This document shows, piece by piece, positions 60,153 to 64,000 of a stretch of 64,000 bases of DNA. The translations under genes were made by a program, and so were the position numbers. The notes beneath the pieces were generated by a model, which had not been told where the DNA came from, did no database searches, and saw only the letters and a program-made list of their open reading frames with translations. Each line of letters opens with the position of its first letter. Position 1 is the first letter of the stretch. The stretch covers positions 1-64,000 of the forward strand of contig CAMNBU010000005.1 in NCBI GenBank assembly GCA_946533395.1. The letters run 5' to 3'. Source of the DNA: UBA4292 sp002395865 (GTDB lineage: Bacteria; Bacillota; Clostridia; Lachnospirales; Lachnospiraceae).

Positions 60153-60696
60153 CTTCCGAACCAAGCCCCCTTATGATACCGCCTATCACCCTCACCAGGT
60201 CCTCGTTGTCAGGTTCCTTGCGCACACAGCTCCCCTCAAAGGGTATGGCGCGGCGCAGAAACATATTTATCGCAGCAGGAGCTCGCCACATCCCCTCGTA
60301 GCATATGGTCACTCCCAGCGGCGAGATATCCACGGAAAAATCCGGGGTGCAGCCCCACAGCTCACCCTTCAGATTCGTCTCGAGCCCGTATATGACATCC
60401 GCCTCCGCCTCGGAGAGATCATATATGAGCTTTCCCCTTTTTCTCCACAGATCCCACTCTATGAGGCCGCTCGCAGGACTCACGCACTGCCCGTAGGCAC
60501 AGGCCGCCCTGTCCGCAAAAAACACCGCCTCAGCCTGTATCCTGTTCATATCGCTCAAGAAGCAGGCCGCGCAGAATACGAATACCGAGACGAACACGGC
60601 CACCGTGCATACCACACTGGCCTCCACACTGATCATGCCGTTATTCCCAGAAGGAGCGCGGCTCCGGTCAAAAACGGAGCAAACGGAAGACTCCAT
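60142..60696 (-). CDS. TadE-like pseudopilin (short)
   Basis: 184 residues from the ATG at 60696 (AAGGGGAG just upstream). A 20-residue leader ends at Gly before MISVEASVV, the prepilin-peptidase site of TadE-like proteins (Glu at +5), followed by a membrane helix. The rest is a short extracytoplasmic domain. The frame is open up to 60930 inside the peptidase gene, but the N-terminal processing site fixes this start. The 5' end lies 64 nt inside the peptidase gene. Confidence 0.82.
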   Translation of the reverse strand: MESSVCSVFDRSRAPSGNNGMISVEASVVCTVAVFVSVFVFCAACFLSDMNRIQAEAVFFADRAACAYGQCVSPASGLIEWDLWRKRGKLIYDLSEAEADVIYGLETNLKGELWGCTPDFSVDISPLGVTICYEGMWRAPAAINMFLRRAIPFEGSCVRKEPDNEDLVRVIGGIIRGLGSEDGD

Positions 60697-61055
60697 TTTC
60701 TCCCCTTTTTCTTTGCTAACGACCATATACCTCCGATCATCGCCGCGGCAAAAAGCGCCGCAAGAAGCACACTGTAGCTGTACAGCCCCGCAAACAGTCC
60801 CGCTATGACTGTGCAGACTCCGTCCCCGGCACCTACTCCTCCACGGCTTATGGGACTGATGCAGAGCAAGATCACTCCCGGTATCAGGCCCACAACGGAC
60901 TGTGAAAGCGGCCTCCCCGAAAGAAGACACACGCCTGCTCCCGCTGCTGCCCCGGCAGCAAGAAGTGCGACCGGTATCCTTTTATTCTTCACATCAAAAA
61001 AAGTGCAGATTCCCAGAAAGCCTGCCAGAAGTAAAAGGCATATCCTGTCACTCAC
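60633..61055 (-). CDS. Prepilin peptidase (A24, TadV/CpaA-like)
   Basis: 140 residues from a GTG at 61055, with GGAGG 9 nt upstream; the frame is open 11 codons further inside the upstream gene. Membrane aspartyl protease with the first Asp in CTFFDVKNKRIP and the second in GVGAGDG. It should process the Flp pilin, DUF5702 and TadE-like leaders encoded around it. It overlaps the upstream pseudopilin gene by 8 nt and the downstream one by 64 nt. Confidence 0.88.
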   Translation of the reverse strand: MSDRICLLLLAGFLGICTFFDVKNKRIPVALLAAGAAAGAGVCLLSGRPLSQSVVGLIPGVILLCISPISRGGVGAGDGVCTVIAGLFAGLYSYSVLLAALFAAAMIGGIWSLAKKKGRKWSLPFAPFLTGAALLLGITA

Positions 61056-62055
61056 CGCCCTCTCCCTCCTTCGTCTTTCTCTTTTCACAGGCGGAGCACA
61101 GCGGCTTTCCTCCCGCGTCCTCCTCCTTCACCTGCGATATATACCTGATGAGCGCCCCGCAGGTGGTGGTATTGTGATACCTCTCGCCGTCGGTAGTTAT
61201 ATACACTATGGCGTTCGGGCTCCCGTGTATGCACTCCCTGCAGGGGTAGTATTTTCCGCCCTGGTCGTTTCTGTAGTCTCCCACCGACTGTATGGTCACC
61301 GCCTTTATCTCGCGCTTTAAATACATGCAGTCCCGGTAGAGATGATATACCTTCCCGTATTTGCTGACATATACGGTCCTGCTCTCCTGAGTTGGAGCGA
61401 GCACGCCTCCGGAGGGAAATGCCTCCGGCTCTGTCTCGGGTTCCCTCTCATACCCCGTGTAGAGCCTTCTCATACTGCTCTGACTGAGATCTATCGACAG
61501 AAGCTGCCCCGGTACGAAAGGGATATCCATCCTGTAGTTTATGGTCAGCAGCACAAGATCCGCCCCGTCGTACACTATGGCTCCTGTGCAGGTTATCCCG
61601 TCGGCTCCTCCCCTTATCATGGTCCTGTTCAGCCAGTCCCTGCCGGCCTCATCCATGATACAGGCCTTGAGATACGCGCCTCCTATGGCGGAGTATATGA
61701 TATTTCTGACGCTGCTCTGTACGGCTTCCGCTATGCCTCCGCCCTCATCATCCCCTCCCGCAAAGGTCGCGGGCAGAATGGTCTTCACATGCGTATATCC
61801 CGCCAGCTCCCCCGCGCATCCGTCCAGCGCGGACTGAAGCCGAAGCTGCACGGTCATGACATGAAAGAAGAAGGCAAATCCTATGAGGGCCATCATAAAC
61901 ACGGGAAGCACCACCGAAGCCTCCACCGTGATGGAGCCCGGGGAACCGGGGAAAAATGTCCGGACGGTTTTGATTGGGATTTTTTCGGGTATTTCAGGAG
62001 CGTTTGGGGGTATTCTGTAATAAATGCTTTTTTCTTTGATCGACCGTTCAGACAT
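61048..62055 (-). CDS. TadE-like pseudopilin with two Cys-pair domains
   Basis: 335 residues from MSERSIKEKS at 62055. A long leader ends at Gly before SITVEASVVLPVF, the prepilin site plus TadE helix. After a central domain there are two copies of a short motif: YHLYRDCMYLKR...YYPCREC and YHNTTTCGALIR...PLCSAC, each a Cys about 30 residues before CxxC. This motif occurs as a C-terminal domain in various Bacillota exported proteins, probably a metal or disulfide site. Not typical for TadE. Confidence 0.85.
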   Translation of the reverse strand: MSERSIKEKSIYYRIPPNAPEIPEKIPIKTVRTFFPGSPGSITVEASVVLPVFMMALIGFAFFFHVMTVQLRLQSALDGCAGELAGYTHVKTILPATFAGGDDEGGGIAEAVQSSVRNIIYSAIGGAYLKACIMDEAGRDWLNRTMIRGGADGITCTGAIVYDGADLVLLTINYRMDIPFVPGQLLSIDLSQSSMRRLYTGYEREPETEPEAFPSGGVLAPTQESRTVYVSKYGKVYHLYRDCMYLKREIKAVTIQSVGDYRNDQGGKYYPCRECIHGSPNAIVYITTDGERYHNTTTCGALIRYISQVKEEDAGGKPLCSACEKRKTKEGEGGE

Positions 62056-62090
62056 TTTTCCCCGGCTCCCCCGACACATTCAAGAACTGA

Positions 62091-63725
62091 TCAATAGGTA
62101 TGTGACCAGCGTATCTTTATTCTGTTATCCAGCTCATTATCATTCACAAAAAGACCGGTCAGGGCCGAGAATACCGGCTCGACCTTTATTCTGGCTGTGA
62201 CCTCCATGGCATAAATGCAGCTTCCGAATGAGAACACTACATCCCGTCTTTTCATATCCCACTCGATCGCCTGCATGGTCCTCATGATCTTATCCTCTCT
62301 GTTCTCCAGAAACAGAAGTATCCTGAGGTATGCCTTGTAATCTATGCCCCTGTCACCACTCTCGGCCGCTTCTCCACTGAGAACCTTCGAGACGCATTCT
62401 CCCAGAGTTGTCGTCCATTCATCGGCACTCTTTACTATGGGTAGCTTCTCGCCCTTACACAGTGCCCTGACATCCAGTATCGATTCGCAGTAGGCCCAAG
62501 CAGCCACAAGCATGAGTTCTATAAGCTTTATTATCAGGGCATTGCCCGTCCAGCCCACCATGGCCACGGCCTTCTCCTTCGCCTGCTCATAGAGCTGCGG
62601 GTTCGCGAGTATCGTCACACTGTTAAAGGCAGTCCTGACGCCCGAAATGGCCGCCACGGTGGCGAGCAGATTCGCCTTGTCCGAATCGTGACCCCACAGC
62701 ACATACTCTACCTCGTACTGCATACCGGAGGCGTGTTTATCCACCGTATAGTACGAGAGATAGCGAAGGATATACTCACCGAACAGAACGGAATTCAGCA
62801 GGGTGTCTCCGCCTCCCATGCCAATGCCGTGGTTCTCCCCCGGCGACAGAGTCGGCTCCTTGTCGGTCCCCGAGATGCCCTCCGTATCTCCCAGATAGAA
62901 GGTCAGCCCGACATCCGTGAGAAGCTCCTTCACCTGCGCGATGATGCTCTTGTTTACCTCATCCTCCACCTTCTGAGCCTTGTCGGGCTCTGAAGTCGTC
63001 TCCTCCTCGGTCGTACTCTCCCCGGAAGCATTTTCGGTGCTCTCCTGCTGTGTATCCCCCGGACCGGTCGACTCCTCCCCCGTCCCGGAGGACTCGGGGA
63101 GCGACTCCTCTTCTGCCGAAGTTGAGGTATCTGCCGGGTAAGTTTCTAAGGTGCTCTCCTGCGATGAAGACTCCTCTGCCTCCAGCGACTCCTCCTCGGC
63201 GAACACCTCCTTCCAGTCGGTGTTCTCATACTCGGAATCCGCGTCATCCAGATAGTCCTTTGCGGAATTCGCGTTATCGAGCAGTGTGGAGAAATGCGTG
63301 AGTTCATTTGCGAGCGAGGTGACCTCCAGGACCTTCATGAGTTCCACGACCTCCCTCTCAAAAAATATGCCGTGATCATCCACCGCATAGTATCTGTCGT
63401 TCACCCACACATACGGATCGTGATACCTTAGCAGATCGGCTCCGGAAGGAGAAAGGCTGGCCGCAGCCATGTATGCCGCCAGCTTCGCCTCCTCGTAACC
63501 TCCCGAAAGCTCCTCATTGTAAAAAAGCAGGCCGTATTCGCCGTACAGATCGGCATCATACTCCGAAAAAAGACTCCCGAGAGCGCTTCTGATGCTCAGA
63601 CCCGCGTTGACCCTGACTGCGCTCTGGTGTGCCCTCTCAAGCATCACCCCTATCAGTCCCGCCAGAAGCAGAAACACCATGGCGCAGTATACGGTTATCG
63701 CCCCCGGGGCGGACCGCCCCCTCAC
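62091..63725 (-). CDS. DUF5702 (TadG-like) pilus-locus protein
   Basis: 544 residues with a GTG start 2 nt after the Flp gene. The N-terminus SAPGAITVYCAMVFLLLAGL resembles a TadE/TadG-type processed helix. A long Ser/Glu/Thr-rich segment (about 175-255) is low complexity and probably a flexible linker. The rest matches the DUF5702 layout of the same loci. It is likely a minor envelope or pilus component. The weak SD suggests translation is coupled to the pilin gene. Confidence 0.85.
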   Translation of the reverse strand: MRGRSAPGAITVYCAMVFLLLAGLIGVMLERAHQSAVRVNAGLSIRSALGSLFSEYDADLYGEYGLLFYNEELSGGYEEAKLAAYMAAASLSPSGADLLRYHDPYVWVNDRYYAVDDHGIFFEREVVELMKVLEVTSLANELTHFSTLLDNANSAKDYLDDADSEYENTDWKEVFAEEESLEAEESSSQESTLETYPADTSTSAEEESLPESSGTGEESTGPGDTQQESTENASGESTTEEETTSEPDKAQKVEDEVNKSIIAQVKELLTDVGLTFYLGDTEGISGTDKEPTLSPGENHGIGMGGGDTLLNSVLFGEYILRYLSYYTVDKHASGMQYEVEYVLWGHDSDKANLLATVAAISGVRTAFNSVTILANPQLYEQAKEKAVAMVGWTGNALIIKLIELMLVAAWAYCESILDVRALCKGEKLPIVKSADEWTTTLGECVSKVLSGEAAESGDRGIDYKAYLRILLFLENREDKIMRTMQAIEWDMKRRDVVFSFGSCIYAMEVTARIKVEPVFSALTGLFVNDNELDNRIKIRWSHTY

Positions 63726-63727
63726 GG

Positions 63728-63952
63728 CTAATAGATCTGCTGTGCGTTCTCTGTGATGCTCTGGAAAACGCGCTGCACAAGTGCCGTGATCTGGTTTCTA
63801 AATATGAGCACCAGCGCCACGAGCACACAGATGATCAAAATGATCTCCACCGTTGAGATCCCCTTGTTATCAAGTCTTCCTGTTTCGACTGCCTTCTCGC
63901 CGGCTTCCTCCCCGGCGAAGATATCGTTCATCTCTTCATACATTTCTGACAT
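63728..63952 (-). CDS. Flp1-like pilin
   Basis: 74 residues. A leader ends at Gly before ISTVEIILIICVLVALVLIF (Glu at +5), a type IVb Flp pilin signature, followed by a short tail. GGAGG lies before the ATG. It is first of the visible pilus genes; the usual ATPase and TadB/C genes would lie to the right of the window. Confidence 0.9.
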   Translation of the reverse strand: MSEMYEEMNDIFAGEEAGEKAVETGRLDNKGISTVEIILIICVLVALVLIFRNQITALVQRVFQSITENAQQIY

Positions 63953-64000
63953 TTTTCTCCTCCCTGGTTAGTGTTTATAGTTTCATACCCATCCATGCGG

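Noticed and set aside
1..64000. CRISPR array, prophage or plasmid functions
   Set aside because: No spaced short repeats, integrase, terminase or replication gene seen anywhere in the window.

Overview
The window reads as a chromosomal segment of a low-to-moderate GC Gram-positive anaerobe of the Clostridia, most likely a Lachnospiraceae (rumen or gut type). The evidence is a type III glutamine synthetase, a T-box in front of leuA, heterodimeric ABC exporters, a lipoprotein GH5 glucanase, a tad-type pilus cluster with Flp1-like, DUF5702 and DUF6382/FHA proteins, strong AAGGAGG ribosome sites, and no outer-membrane genes. Most genes lie on the minus strand. I see no prophage, CRISPR array, rRNA or replication origin. 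One tRNA (Lys-CTT) is present.

Layout. 1-5.8 kb: a minus operon led by a YtrA-type GntR regulator, with an ABC-2 exporter, a CPBP protease, a MacB-type ATPase and an LRR-like surface protein; its promoter carries a clear operator. 5.8-13.6 kb: a diguanylate cyclase with an amino-acid:Na+ symporter, a zinc-ribbon/beta-propeller membrane protein, a block of hairpins and direct repeats, an amidase lipoprotein and a DUF815-type ATPase. 13.6-20.5 kb: tRNA-Lys, an AI-2E family transporter, trmB, an unusual DUF1461-D,D-carboxypeptidase fusion, a DEDDh exonuclease and a polyprenyl-phosphate sugar transferase. 20.5-30.4 kb: T-box-controlled leuA; an operon of GH5 glucanase, a small coiled-coil protein, an asymmetric ABC exporter pair and mtnN; and a Na+/solute symporter under a palindromic operator.

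30.4-34.1 kb is an AT-richer island bounded by two identical 139-bp structured repeats. It holds a lipoprotein that aligns along its length with thiaminase I, a DUF4143 ATPase, two small genes and a truncated FtsX permease. 34-42 kb: aldo/keto reductase, P-loop kinase, radical SAM protein, tyrA, PHP phosphatase, DUF624 protein and a GGDEF-EAL phosphodiesterase. The tyrA leader has been hit by a 164-bp IS66-like MITE.

42.4-54.1 kb (plus strand) is the most system-like part. A single-pass membrane protein, an ECF-type sigma factor, a polytopic membrane protein and a PrsW-family site-1 protease sit in a tightly overlapping operon. They are followed by a small membrane protein, an HtrA-like lipoprotein protease and a 2519-residue membrane-anchored surface protein with Cys-pair repeats. 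The leader of the giant gene is homologous to that of tyrA, and base changes in one stem are compensated.

54.1-64 kb (minus): a continuous, largely overlapping run from the Flp pilin through DUF5702, two TadE-like pseudopilins, a prepilin peptidase, DUF6382/FHA, rhomboid, HIT, glutamine synthetase III, cyclophilin and a GNAT acetyltransferase.
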